Assembly (NCBI GenBank): GCA_034509735.1
Contig: JACGWO010000005.1
Span: 33,944,479 to 34,008,478 of the forward strand
DNA from: Sesamum alatum
Lineage: Eukaryota > Streptophyta > Magnoliopsida > Lamiales > Pedaliaceae
Direction of reading: 5' to 3'
Length of the DNA: 64,000 bases
Under the pieces are notes generated by a model. That model was not told where the DNA came from. It made no database searches and saw nothing but the letters and a program-made list of their open reading frames with translations. The translations under genes and the position numbers were made by a program. Below are positions 11,801 to 22,898 of the stretch, in pieces; position 1 is the stretch's first letter, and each line of letters starts with the position of its first letter.

Positions 11801-13638
11801 TTCATGTTAACTTACAACTTATTTTCAGAAAATGCTATTTATTTTTATATTTGAAAACAACCAAACATGTTTTTCTGTATTAACAGGTGTATGCAAGAAC
11901 TTAACTCAAGTGCTTATCTGATTTTTACTGAAAATAAACTAAATAGAGCAATTTTAGTAATAAATTATACTTTTCAACTGCTTAAATTAAACTCATTAAG
12001 CCAAAAACTATAAACTTCTGCCACCAACTTTTGCAGCATAGTGAAACTACAAATACTAATCTTTTTCTCCAACCTCTCAAACTTCAGTTTGAATTTTTGT
12101 TTTCAAATACTCGCAATTTTCTTTACAATTTTCACCAAAAAAGCAGAAGTTATCGCAAATGCCCCCTTAACCAAACGCTGCAACCTACACATTCGAATGC
12201 GCTTTCATTTTCATACATTTTCGAAAAGAATCTTCTCAAAATATCTTGAAAGAAATATTCCCCAAAAGATAATTGAAAATGAATGCAAACAACTCAAAAA
12301 CTTCCAAGTTCAACTCTTTCAAGCAAGGGGTCAGTGTCACCTCCATGTGGGGTTTAGCTCCACACTCCATTCAAAACCAATACTGAGAACAGATATATCC
12401 TGAGAAAGTAACACTCAGTCGCTTAAACACCATTCATCTTGGGACCCTTCGCTGCGATATAGCATTTTCGCTGGCCACAGAAGAAGTCAAGCTCATGGTG
12501 GAGTAAACGATAGACGTGTGCCGATCACACGCATCATACACGACAAGTCTTATTCGGATTAGACGGTTACTGTGTTCGTTTCCTCAACCAACACCACTGC
12601 AAGCAACTTGACTAATGCAGGTGTCGATCGAGGAGACTTCTCATGTTTGCAGTTCCTCACATCTTCCCTATCTTGATGATGGTGATGTCCATCTTCTCAA
12701 TTTGGCTAAGAAGTCAGCACAGAAGGAGAGAAACCATACACACAACTCTGATTTATTACAGCTGACAAAGCTTCCTCACTTAACAGAATTACATACAGAA
12801 ATAAAGAGAACTGCAGAAACATGCAATATAAATAAATCATGATCCTTCAGTGACTGGAGATATGGTAACAGCCCAATATAGTTCCTACAGGAATCAAGGC
12901 TTCCAACTTCTCAAATTGATCAAACTACCTTTACACGTCTTTACATGCTAATGCATATGAGAAGGTACATGATCACCCTTATAAAAGTAGTTTGGTAACG
13001 AAAGATTTGTTTGACCTACAATAGGTCAATAACAAGTCAATCAGGAGCAAATGAGGACTTTTATTCAATTCTTTTTGATAATATCAGCAAATTCTGTAAG
13101 TTCTGACTAACAAGAGTACCTACTTATTAGACGAAAACAAACGCCAAGATATTAGATGTAATTTTTTAAACCACAATAAGTTTACGTGCAATTACACCAA
13201 ACTTTAGGGGAGGGTGGTGTAACCATCCCATAAATTTATTTGCTCATTTTTGTTCAAGAGCTTAGCAAACAGTTCGTCCATCATTTTAAGCATTCTCTAT
13301 AACCTTGCACAGAAATTCCTATTAACAATATATTTTGTAGCAGCTACTTATATCTAATCTGCAAGAGACCAAAAGGTAAGCTTAAGGTAGAACTACATTT
13401 ATTGTACTTCCCTTAGAATTATGTATCAGGGAACAGCTTCAGAGCTCAATACTTGAGTTAATTGAACTTTCATAATATAAACTGACAGATATGCAACTAC
13501 CATGGACAAATTTTCCACATAAATACTAGAGTATCTGTACTAGAAAAATGATACATGAGTAACATTCAGATTACCATTTGTATTATGCTGTGTGTGATAT
13601 ACACAAAACATCAGGGTAATTAACTTCATTTGACCTGA

Positions 13639-13797
13639 TTAAAGTTCTTCACAACCAACAAAGCTCTCATCAGTTGGAGTCTCATAACTGTTGGACTCCT
13701 CAGAAATGCAACTCCATGTTGATTCAAACCTCGCATCACCTGGAGTCTCATAATTACTGGACTCATCGGAAGTACTACTCCCCGTTGATTCATACAT
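13639..13797 (-). other. Open 52-codon extension after the TAG of the secreted-protein gene
   Basis: Reading on in frame past the TAG at 13798-13800 gives 52 sense codons and then TAA at 13639-13641. The peptide begins MYESTGSSTS and contains two copies of an acidic repeat, one with ESSNYETPGDARF and one with ESNSYETPTDESF. The repeat is conserved as protein (E-S-T..S.E-S..Y-E-T-P..D..F) although the DNA differs at many positions. That suggests this tail was, or still is, translated. It could be an exon end lost by a recent nonsense change, a readthrough extension, or 3' UTR. Confidence 0.6.
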
Positions 13798-16700
13798 CTA
13801 GAACTCCGGTTCAAATATTTTATCATTTGAAGCATCTTCGTCTGCTTTCTGGAACTGCATGATGTAGTGAACCCCGTTGACCACATCATACACCATCAGC
13901 CCAATCCTTCCACCAACCCAACTGCCTAAATGACTTCCAACCAAATAACCAAACCTCCCAAACCTTTGCTCTCCCATGAAACCAACAGAGTAAGTGCCAA
14001 ACAAGGTACCTGTGCCCCGAAGGAACCCTTCTGTTGCTGTACCCCCAAAGTAAATAGCTTCAAAGAAATCCCATCCAGAAGAAATAATTGGGCCTATAAT
14101 GCGATTGGCTTTTCTTTGTGCTAGTTTTGCTGCCTTGGCTCCTTCTTTTTTGGCTACTTTGGCAGCAGCTTCGGCACTCATGCCTTGGGCCATTGAATCG
14201 GCCAAAGCAGTCTCAATTGCTACATTCCTTTTACTCTCCACATGAAGAGCCTTAATGTTATAGAAATAAAGTTTTACACCCTCCTTCACAACACATGCAA
14301 GGGTTCCAGAACTCCCGTCAAAACAATTCAAGAAAGTAAACTGCCCACTTTTTGATGCAGCCTCTTCACCAACCAATAATCGACATTTCTCAGCTGCACA
14401 ACACAGAGCAAAAAGTTAGAATATAAATAAATAGTAAAGAAAAGGGCAGACAAACAAAATAAAGTGAAGAAAACAGACAACAGTAAGTAGCTGAAATTGT
14501 AATTTCCTATCAACAACTGAGTGGACTAAAACTATCTCGTTAAGATCATATAAATTATAGGATCCATGCCAAACCTTATGCATGTTCTGCTACCACTAGT
14601 TTTAGTTGGGAATGCTGCAGAGCGCTGAGGTACATTGCCAAGCCCAGATTCCAGGGCCGGTATCCAATGATGAAGCCTGATATGAGGGTGCCATATGCTG
14701 GTGAACCACCTTTGTTGACGAAAAGGAGATTGCAGAATTTATGTCAAATAATTTCATATTGTTCTAATCGTACTATCGCTGTTATGACATTGGTGTTGGA
14801 GCATATCTAAATCAAAGATCAATCTGTTATGGAAGAGTAGAGAAATTGGCAAAGAAGCTGCAGAACCTTGAACCTTCATCCTTGAGGCAGAAAGTGGAGA
14901 TAGTTACGGAAGAAAAGAAAAACATGAACATCACAGCATCTGATTAATTCAGGATCATGCTCAGTTAAACGAAGAGGTATAGTGACCTAGAAAAACAAAG
15001 CATGCTTATATCTCAGTTCAAACACGGTACCTAATGTTGATTAGCCTTTAAGTGTCTAAGCTCAAGAAGAGTGAAATCATTGTGTGGGTGGTGATTACTG
15101 GTTCTAGTGAGCTCATTTAAAAACCAGAAGTACTACCAGTTGCATTGAGAACAATTCTTAGAAATAGATGTTGGTCGTCAAGTTCAGAATCTTGTTTTCT
15201 TTTCAGTGTTGCAAAGCGTGGAACTTTAGGTAAGTTTTCTTCCTTAGCTGTATGGCCCAAGGAAGATGGAAAGAGGAGGAGTACAGGGAAGAGCTCTTGA
15301 TCAGAGGTCAGAAGGATAAGCTGTATATTATCAGACAAGATACTAGAAAACCAAAATTTCCATCAGAAGTTTCTCGTAATTTTGATTTTGTTCTGAAATA
15401 TTTGGTGAGTAATATAATCAATGAGAAGAAACTTATTATACTTGGTATTGGAAAGAAACAATTTTTGCTTTCTTTCTTTTCTTTTCTTTTCTTTTTTTCC
15501 TTGGTTTTGGGTGGGGGGGCGCATGTTGCCTTGTAAGACTCAGTCAATTTTTTGGTATAGCTAATCGGGAGGCATGTCCGAGACTATACTCATAAATGTG
15601 CTTGCTCATGATTTTTCCAAATCATATTCATAGGATGCTGCTGGGTTTTCCACTGGTCAGATTCCTTTCCAAGTTGAGAGACATGGAAACAAGGATCTGT
15701 TGCAAGACTACACAATCATTGGAAATCTTATTCTGTTGAAGGGATAAAAATACATAGCAGAAAAGAGCTTGGTAAAAGTGAAGGTGGCGGGAGCAGAAAA
15801 ATGACAGACATCCAAGTTTTGGATTAAAAGGTGGGTGGACTCGACTGGAAAAGAGATATAAATAAGAAAGGATTTGAAGGAAGAAGTGCATTATCTTGGA
15901 GGAAGTGACATAGAGACAAGAAACATATGACCCAAAAGAGATGCTAATAGTAACTTGTTACTGGATTGCGTCGCACAGGGAGAGATCTGAAAGGGGCTCT
16001 TTTGAAGGAAGAGGAACTTGAAACTATTAAGCTCTATAAGGTGGACAAAGTTCCTGGCCCGATTACGTGTACAATGATATTCTGGCATAAATATCATGTA
16101 GTGGTGAAAGGACATATTCTTGCATTCTCATGAAGGATGATTGAGTTTTCTTCAGTTGGCTTCTAGACAACTATATTCCAAGTGAAATTGTCCATATTTT
16201 CAGTTCTATAAGTTCACATAATGATAAGAACAGCATGGATACAAGCAACCTGTTCAGATTCATTTGACTTGAGACACTTGAAAAACATGAAACATCTGGC
16301 AAACAATGGTCAGCAGAAACTTGTAAGACACTTTTCCTTGCTAGAGTAGGAGACTGAGTGACTATTCATACTTGAGTTTTAGAAAATCCAAACTTAAGGT
16401 TCTACCTACTTATTCTCTGGTATGAATTATCTTTGGGGGAAGTGAAATAAAGAAAACAATTAATTGGATCAAAGCCTTTAGGCACAAAAGACCATAGGAT
16501 CATCACTACTCCTGATTTGCGCCATCTGTATCAAATTTAACCTAGGCTCCTTGATATTGAATGTATATTCTTGAAACAAAGTTGGCGTATTGGTAAAAGG
16601 AGTGAGATGGAGTACGCAATGGGAGGATTAGTCTAATTTGGTCTGATAAGCAGCTGAAACCTGTTGTGAAATACTAAAAGTTGATAGCCAGAGACATCCA

Positions 16701-19536
16701 ACAATAACCAACATCATCTTGAATAATTAATTTTAGCGGCTGGAGCATGAATGATCTTGTCATGATTATACATCCACTAAAAAAATTTAATAAGGATAAT
16801 TGTCCATCCGAGAAGGGCAGATAATATCTGACAATGCAATATACTAACAATAAGTAAAAAACCCATTGGAAGTGCCCAATCTTTTAGACAGGAAAAAATT
16901 ACACACTGAAGCTAGAGAAATTGAGGTCACTGCACTATTAGTGGAAAGCATATTGTTGAGGAAGAAAGATGAGGAGTCTGCTTGATGCTTTAGGCAGTAG
17001 GCCTATAATAAATCTAGTTCAGGAAAATCATTTCGCCCTTGTTCTTGTATAGAAGTGGACTTATCACTTCTTAAAGTGATTCAATAATGGTTCATAGCTA
17101 AAGAGGTATAAAGTACATCTAACAATTTCCTCCTAATGTGCAGAACGCCATGATACTGAAGATGTTTTAGTGAAGCCAAATGTTAGAGAAACTGTACATA
17201 CAAAAACTCTTAAAATTGTTATGACCCATTGCGCATCACAATAACTCTTACCTTTCTACAATTGTCTGGAGATTAGGAATTCTAGAAAATACCACCTCTC
17301 CTCAAGGAGGTCAGTAGAATCGCGATATGTTTTCTGAACAAAGGCAATTGTCTGTATCTCAAGCTATTTGCACATTGTTGCAATGCCTAATATATTATAG
17401 ACCGTAATTCTAACAATCCAGCATGCACTATATAGAGAAACTAGGGTTTTTCATAAGCCATAACTGAAGTTTTGTTCTATGAGTCTCTGACTCCATAATC
17501 ATCAGCAGCAAAAAACTTTACAAAGTTCTAAGGAGTTCATTCTCCTTCCAATATGGTCATTGCACCATTCCTTTTGGCTAAACTTTAAGGTATCTTGGGG
17601 AGCTCGTTGACTAGCAAAGCTGGTTAGATTGATCTCCTATAAATATTTCAATATGGAAGCACCAGTCGCCAGGTAAAGGTTTAGCAATCAAGAAGAATAG
17701 CTCTATTTCTAGCTGGTTTCGATAGGAAAAGAAATGAGCCTAAAACTTGTAAACACTTTATAGGCTGAAAGTGGACCAGCAAGAGTTCAGCTGCTTCTGA
17801 TTGGGGAAGATGATAGCTTGAATAGTTTAATTCAACTGGAAAAAAAATTAATAGTTCAGCTCAAGTATTCATTTTACTGGACTTACTAACTTTTCCCAAA
17901 TTTATGGGCTGATATCAGGATAATTATCTTCAAGGTAATTACTATTTTCAAATGCATAGGTCTATTGATGTGTTCCTGCTATTGAATATCTGGTTATGAC
18001 ACAAAACCTCCCCATGAAATTTTCACCATAAGTCATGACAATGTAGGGTGACTCAATAATCTTTCTCCAGTCCATCTGCTAGAATCAATTAGCCATGCCC
18101 TCTATTGCCGTATTCCCGAGATTTTTACTAAACATATACAGTAAAACCTTTATAAATTAATAATATCGGGACTATGTAATTTTATTAATTTAAAGATGTA
18201 TTAATTAATCGATAAATTAATAATTTATTAATTTATAGAGATTTTTGTTCGATTCAACAAACCTACATTATTCTTCATGCAACCCATTACGCAGAAGAAA
18301 GCACTCATAGAGGCAATAACTCTTCACAAATTTTTGTTGCAGTATGAGAACGCAACACTGAAGCTTTTGGATGCAGTGAGGAAAGTTAGAGATGTAATAC
18401 AACTAGATTTAAATTTTGAAAAGTTGTCCTAATTATATTTGTAATTTTATAGAATTATTAATTTATAATATTGAAGAGACCATAAATTTATATAAGGGTC
18501 TTCCAAAAAATTATTATCTTATTAATTTAGACCTTGGGCCCAAGTTGGGACAGAGAAAAATTACTATTTTAGAGAATTTATTATTTATCGAGTATTAATT
18601 CATAGAGGTTCTACTGTATATCAAAACTACATAGCCGACAGGAAGAACAAAGACCTTCTCGTTTCCAGAACATTGATAGTTACATTTTATTACATCTAAT
18701 AGAACATCATACTATATACTACAACTCTATGAACTGCAAATGTCTCTACAATGATCAATATAATCTTTTCATGATTCTTCCATCTTTTCACAACAAACAT
18801 ACCTAAAAGTCTACAGCTTTCTATATGATCATATAAATTTCCTGATTTATACTAGAGGATGCAGACAACTATGATATCTTTTCATACACTTGTCCATATG
18901 AAATGCTATTCAGTCACTATAAACTGAAATTCTTGCAAAAAGAGTAATTTTAAATCTTAAAATCAGGAGGCAGGTATGATCAGTTTTCTTAAACTCAAGT
19001 CAATAAACATCAATTTGTAATGGAGTAATTTTCACTTTGGTGATGGATCTTTGAAACAATCTACTTTCGTGCATTTAGTCAACACACGTGGATCGTTAAG
19101 ATCACAAGAACATGCTCATTCATTATCTAAAGAAAGAATGTATTAACATCCTCGGCTCTTATATAAAACAGAGAACGGATCCGAGTATTATATTTAAATT
19201 TAAACTCCTAATCTCTATCAATCATCAGAAAAACAACTAGAACCAGCACTTCAATTAACAACCACGGCCAGAAATTGAAACATTAACTAAATAATCAGTC
19301 TAGAGCAGAAGAAAAAAAATTAATAACCTCTAAAAAAAATGAAAAAAATCCCAATTCAAAAGCTTCATTTACTTCACGATACACGCACACAACACAGTTC
19401 ACATGAAATAAATCAACGCAATAAACCCAGAAAAGAAACGGAAAGCAAAAAAAATTGGGTTACCAGTGATGCTGAGAACAACGACCCCAACAATAAAGAG
19501 AAGAAGCTGAGCTCTTTTCTTCGGCAGAACCGCCAT
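13798..19536 (-). CDS. Conserved plant secretory/membrane protein, two exons
   Basis: Exon 1 is 19464-19536 and exon 2 is 13798-14393. The intron is 5,070 bp with GT..AG ends, and the join completes an Ala codon. The 222-residue product starts MAVLPKKRAQLLLFIVGVVV, a good signal peptide or anchor, followed by a mature part beginning near EKCRLLVGEE. The rest has FLNCFDGSSGTLACVVKEGV, an Ala/Lys-rich helical stretch (AAAKVAKKEGAKAAKLA) and a Gly-rich, membrane-compatible region (GGTATEGFLRGTGTLFGTY through GSHLGSWVGGRIGLMVYDVV). I recognise it as a plant-conserved protein annotated elsewhere only as a transmembrane or uncharacterised protein, and I assign no function. It ends FEPEF before an in-frame TAG that interrupts a longer open tail (see 13639-13797). 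The gene model is secure except for that end. Confidence 0.85.
14394..19463 (-). other. 5-kb intron of the secreted-protein gene
   Basis: The donor is GTAACCC next to exon 1 and the acceptor is TTGTGCAG before exon 2. Besides the Emigrant-like element (18139-18616), I see a polypyrimidine and G-run patch near 15465-15525 and no open frame with recognisable protein similarity. Much of 14600-17900 has moderate GC and no obvious repeat structure. Confidence 0.75.
18139..18616. mobile_element. Emigrant/Lemi1-type pogo-like element with transposase remnant
   Basis: The terminal inverted repeats are CAGTAAAACCTTTATAAATT on the left and CAGTAGAACCTCTATGAATT (reverse-complemented) on the right. They match the known Arabidopsis Emigrant MITE ends. 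The element is flanked by TA on both sides (18137-18138 and 18617-18618), the Tc1/mariner target. Inside, an open stretch at about 18285-18431 (+) reads KALIEAITLHKFLLQYENAT, then LKLLDAVRKVRDVIQ and a stop, like the C-terminus of plant pogo/Tigger-type transposases. It is a deleted, inactive copy within an intron. Confidence 0.8.
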
Positions 19537-21944
19537 ACTTTTGAGATAATTAATTGCAAATCTTCTCTAAATTCTTTCAACAAAACCCTAATGATTCAGC
19601 TCTGAATTGTATAATTGTGAAGATTTGAAAACAAAAAAATTTGAAAAAATTGAAGCGTGGAGGAAGAAAATGGGATCCTTAAGATTCTTAACCATCAAGA
19701 GTAGTGGTGTGAAGTTGCGTGCAATGATAAATTTCTAGTATCAACTGTCGGCGAGGTGGTTAAAATTGAGCCGGTAAATTATTTGTATATTGTTATCGTA
19801 AGGGGTTGTTTAAATTTTATTTATATAATATTGTTGATTAATATATAATTATTGTAATATTTTTATTAGTGATTGATAATCGACGGAGTTGATGGCAACT
19901 GATTTAGTTCAATTAATAATATTTATTACTTTTTACTCAAAAAAAAATTGATAAATTTCTAGTGTTCTAACGTGAGGAAAAAATAATCACAATTTTTCAT
20001 TTATCTTCGAAATTATTTAAAATGTTTGGAAATAAGATTTTTTTTTGGTTCAAGTATGAATATATATTTGGATTAATACTTGTAAAATTTGAAAAATTAT
20101 TTACTTATTCTTGTATTTGTTAAGCAAAGATTTTTTTTTAATACTAAACAAATAATAATTATTATTATTATATGAAGTTATTTGACTATCTTATGATATT
20201 AATGTTAGAAATAATTGGAGAGTACCAAATTTTTTAATCTTAGTATTGCTCATATTAATTTATATTATTTAATTAACTTCTCATAAAAAGAATTAAATTA
20301 TTCATTATTTTATCAATGGTAATAATGGAATTTCGACTTTACAATGGATGGACTATGGAGTAATAAGTATTCTGACAGCGAAATTTAGATTTTCTATTTA
20401 TTTGATATATGAAACTTCGAAAAGTAGGATAGAATTTGTGCTATATTTTTGAAAAATTAATTAATATATTTATAAAAGTATGAACATTTATTTATTTATT
20501 TATTTTGATAATAAGCAATAAACTATTAATTTGAAAATACAATAATATTTCTAAAGCGATCAATTGCTATTACAATATTCAGGTGCACAATATAACAACA
20601 TCTATTCAGTCCACAATATAATAACAAATCCACATCTACCAACACCAATCAAAGGAAAACCCATGACCTATTGATTATGGGATCTCAACCTCACTGCTCG
20701 GGTAAAAAATCATACTGCAACGTTTATATAGGTTTTTTTGTTTGTTTGATTTGTCTATCCATAAAGGTATGAATTGTCATGTAGTTTTTGTTATCTGCCT
20801 AAATCGCCCTTACACTATTTTCTCCATAGGCTTAATTAATTAATTTATTAACTATGTAAATTGATTTTTTATTATATAAAAATATTACAAGATAATTGAA
20901 AGGTCGTTTGTAAACATAAATTCCATCTTTCTACATGCTTCTATGACTTGTCCTCCTTTGCTCTATCACATGATTCTTTGAGATATTCTGTTAAGATATA
21001 ATTGTCATATTATTGCAGAAATATGTTCATGAGTGGCTATAATCAAATACCTATACAAGTATATTTTAAAACACGTGATAGTACCAATTCATATCTCACC
21101 AATAAAAAATTAATTGATAAAATTTAAACAAATTTCAATATGCTTGATGGGTCTATACTCAAGAGGCAATGTGGAGAATTTTTTAATTTGGCTTGAATGA
21201 AATTGGCCTAAGAGTTTTTAAATGATAGCTTCGTCTTCCAAATCAATAATTTATGATTTGTCATGCAAATCAACAATCAGACAATATTTTCAGTGGGATT
21301 ACATCTTCAAGATAATGCTCGCTTGGTACTTGTCTATGTGTTCTAAAAGTGAAAAAACGAGAAAATATCTTTATAGGGAATTCTAAAAGCACCATGTATG
21401 AGACAAGCAAGATTAGTGAGGGATAGAAAAAAAGAAAATAAGTGTAATTAGACTTATAAATGTTGCAAATCCTATTGAAGGAAAAAAATATATACTATCT
21501 TATATATATTGCTTTTAAGTCATATCAGGTGCCAACATTTTTTTATGAACACAAAAGAGAGAATTATTAGAATTTGATCGAAGTATCATTAAATATTTAA
21601 ATAAAATTAATCACATTTCAAATGCCACACGAGCCCAAAAAATTATTAATTTGTATCATTTTTGGTCTACTCTTTGATGCAATATCTGAAGATTTGAAAA
21701 GGAAATAGAAACATGGGATAATATATGGTTTTGTTGTACCCTCCACACTCGAGAGGAAAACAACAACAATTTTGTTCAGCAGAAATCAATCATCACATAC
21801 TCATAACAACTTCACCAAGAACATCATCAACAACTCCAGATCTCTCTCTTTCTCACACACACAAATATATATATATATATAAGACTAATTTCAGAAGCTA
21901 ATTCCTACAGAAACAAACATCAAACAGTCAACACACTGTCCAAA
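19537..21944. other. Intergenic, AT-rich; divergent promoters
   Basis: Lies between the minus-strand secreted-protein gene and the plus-strand dirigent gene, so both promoters should be here. I see AT-rich sequence with no convincing repeat or reading frame. A CT-rich tract and a TATA-like run precede the dirigent ATG. Confidence 0.6.
21864..21883 (+). promoter_or_regulatory. Possible TATA region of the dirigent gene
   Basis: An AAATATATATATATATATAA run lies about 62-80 bases before the ATG, preceded by a CT-rich patch (CTCTCTCTTTCTCACACACA). Position and composition fit a plant core promoter, but it is also a simple AT repeat. Confidence 0.35.
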
Positions 21945-22685
21945 ATGTTCAAGCAACCACCATCAACCATCTTCCTAATTGCATGCCTATTTGCAGCAAT
22001 TAGCCTGTCAAATATGACTGCTGCAATAGTTCCTCCGGCGGTGCTCGAGCTATACATGCACGACATTCTAGGCGGCAGCAATCCCACGGCCAGACCGATA
22101 ACCGGCTTACTAGGCAACATATACAGCGGCCAAGTACCCTTCGCCCGCCCTCTCGGCTTCGTTCCCCCGAAAGACGGTGTAGCCATTCCCAACGCCAACG
22201 GCGCAATTCCAACCCTCAATCCGAACGGCATCCCACTAGGCACCGGCCTAGTAGGCACAGCGTTTGCCGGTAACCCCAACAACAATGGCAAGACGATTAG
22301 CACCACGCAGTTGGGAGCGGACGGGCTGGGGCTGGGGTTTGGCACGATCACGGTGATTGATGATTACTTGACGTCGGGTCCGGAGCTGGGGTCTCAGCAG
22401 TTGGGGAAGGCGCAGGGGGTTTACGTGGCGAGCTCAGCAGACGGGTCGATGCAGATGATGGCGTTCACAGCATTGATGGAAGGAGGGGAGTTTGGGGACA
22501 GCCTGAATTTGTTTGGAGTGTACAAGATTGGGAGCAGCATGTCGCGGCTGTCGGTGACGGGAGGGACAGGGAAGTTCAAGAATGCGTGCGGGTTCGCAGA
22601 GGTTCGGTCCCTGATTCCGGCAGGTCAGCATGTTGCTGATGGTGTTGAGACATTGCTGAGGATCACTGTTCATCTTATTTACTGA
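21945..22685 (+). CDS. Dirigent protein, extended (ESB1-like) type
   Basis: The 246-residue protein has a signal peptide (about 1-26, hydrophobic core FLIACLFAAIS). The dirigent fold follows: LELYMHDILGG (34-44), GTITVIDDYLT (133-143), LGKAQGVYVASS (153-164), MMAFTALMEGGEFGDSLNLF (171-190) and GVYKIGSSMSRLSVTGGTGK (191-210). Dirigent proteins act in the cell wall and guide stereoselective coupling of phenoxy radicals made by laccases or peroxidases. Here about 85 residues rich in Gly, Pro and Asn (about 48-130) separate the first strand from the rest. That is typical of the DIR-e type, which includes Arabidopsis ESB1/DIR10 needed for Casparian-strip lignin. Substrate and exact orthology cannot be read from sequence. 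The single exon and GC-rich coding sequence are normal for the family. Confidence 0.93.
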   Translation: MFKQPPSTIFLIACLFAAISLSNMTAAIVPPAVLELYMHDILGGSNPTARPITGLLGNIYSGQVPFARPLGFVPPKDGVAIPNANGAIPTLNPNGIPLGTGLVGTAFAGNPNNNGKTISTTQLGADGLGLGFGTITVIDDYLTSGPELGSQQLGKAQGVYVASSADGSMQMMAFTALMEGGEFGDSLNLFGVYKIGSSMSRLSVTGGTGKFKNACGFAEVRSLIPAGQHVADGVETLLRITVHLIY

Positions 22686-22825
22686 TCTGATCTGATATAG
22701 TGTTGAATATGGATGGGGCTGTATGTGTATGAAAATTCTTGTTCAGTTTGATTGATGGATGATAGTTGGATGAGGATCATCCACATTTTCCATGTAAATT
22801 ATTCAATTTCAGAAATGCAAAAAAG

Positions 22826-22898
22826 TGGAGATGCGGGGTATCGATCCCCGTACCTCTCGCATGCTAAGCGAGCGCTCTACCATCTGAGCTACATCCCC
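22826..22898 (-). tRNA. tRNA-Ala (AGC)
   Basis: 73 nt. Acceptor GGGGATG pairs with CATCTCC (one G-U), the A box is TAGCTCAGATGG, anticodon stem-loop CGCTTAGCATGCG gives anticodon AGC, and the T arm CGGGG-ATCGATA-CCCCG is typical of plant tRNA-Ala. A T6 run follows on the minus strand as Pol III terminator. There is no intron and no encoded CCA. It lies 140 bp past the dirigent stop on the opposite strand. Confidence 0.97.

Larger units (their letters stand above)
975..13638. other. Repeat-rich intergenic region, no supported gene
   Basis: AT-rich sequence between the NAS 3' end and the secreted-protein gene. It holds several inverted-repeat elements listed separately (1331-1503, 1912-2079, 2308-2772, 2776-3085, 3139-3394, 5764-6858, 9237-9494, 11538-11800) and an (AT)n run. 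About 6900-7880 has scattered copies of a short TTAATGACA-like motif with AGTGA-type ends, possibly a decayed transposon. Open frames here are short, low-complexity and unlike known proteins. The stretch 12300-12850 is less AT-rich than its surroundings, but I recognise nothing in it. Confidence 0.7.

Noticed and set aside
12041..12403. 120-codon open frame (+) with hydrophobic start
   Set aside because: Phe/Leu-rich from T-rich DNA, overlaps a repeat-like region, and shows no family motif or splice context.
15252..15547. Open frames on both strands inside the 5-kb intron
   Set aside because: Driven by a TTTTC repeat and a G run; low-complexity KEKKKRKEKK and FLLSFFSFLF peptides.
21920..22351. 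143-codon open frame antisense to the dirigent gene
   Set aside because: Shadow of the GC-rich dirigent coding sequence; Pro/Gly-rich without known motifs.
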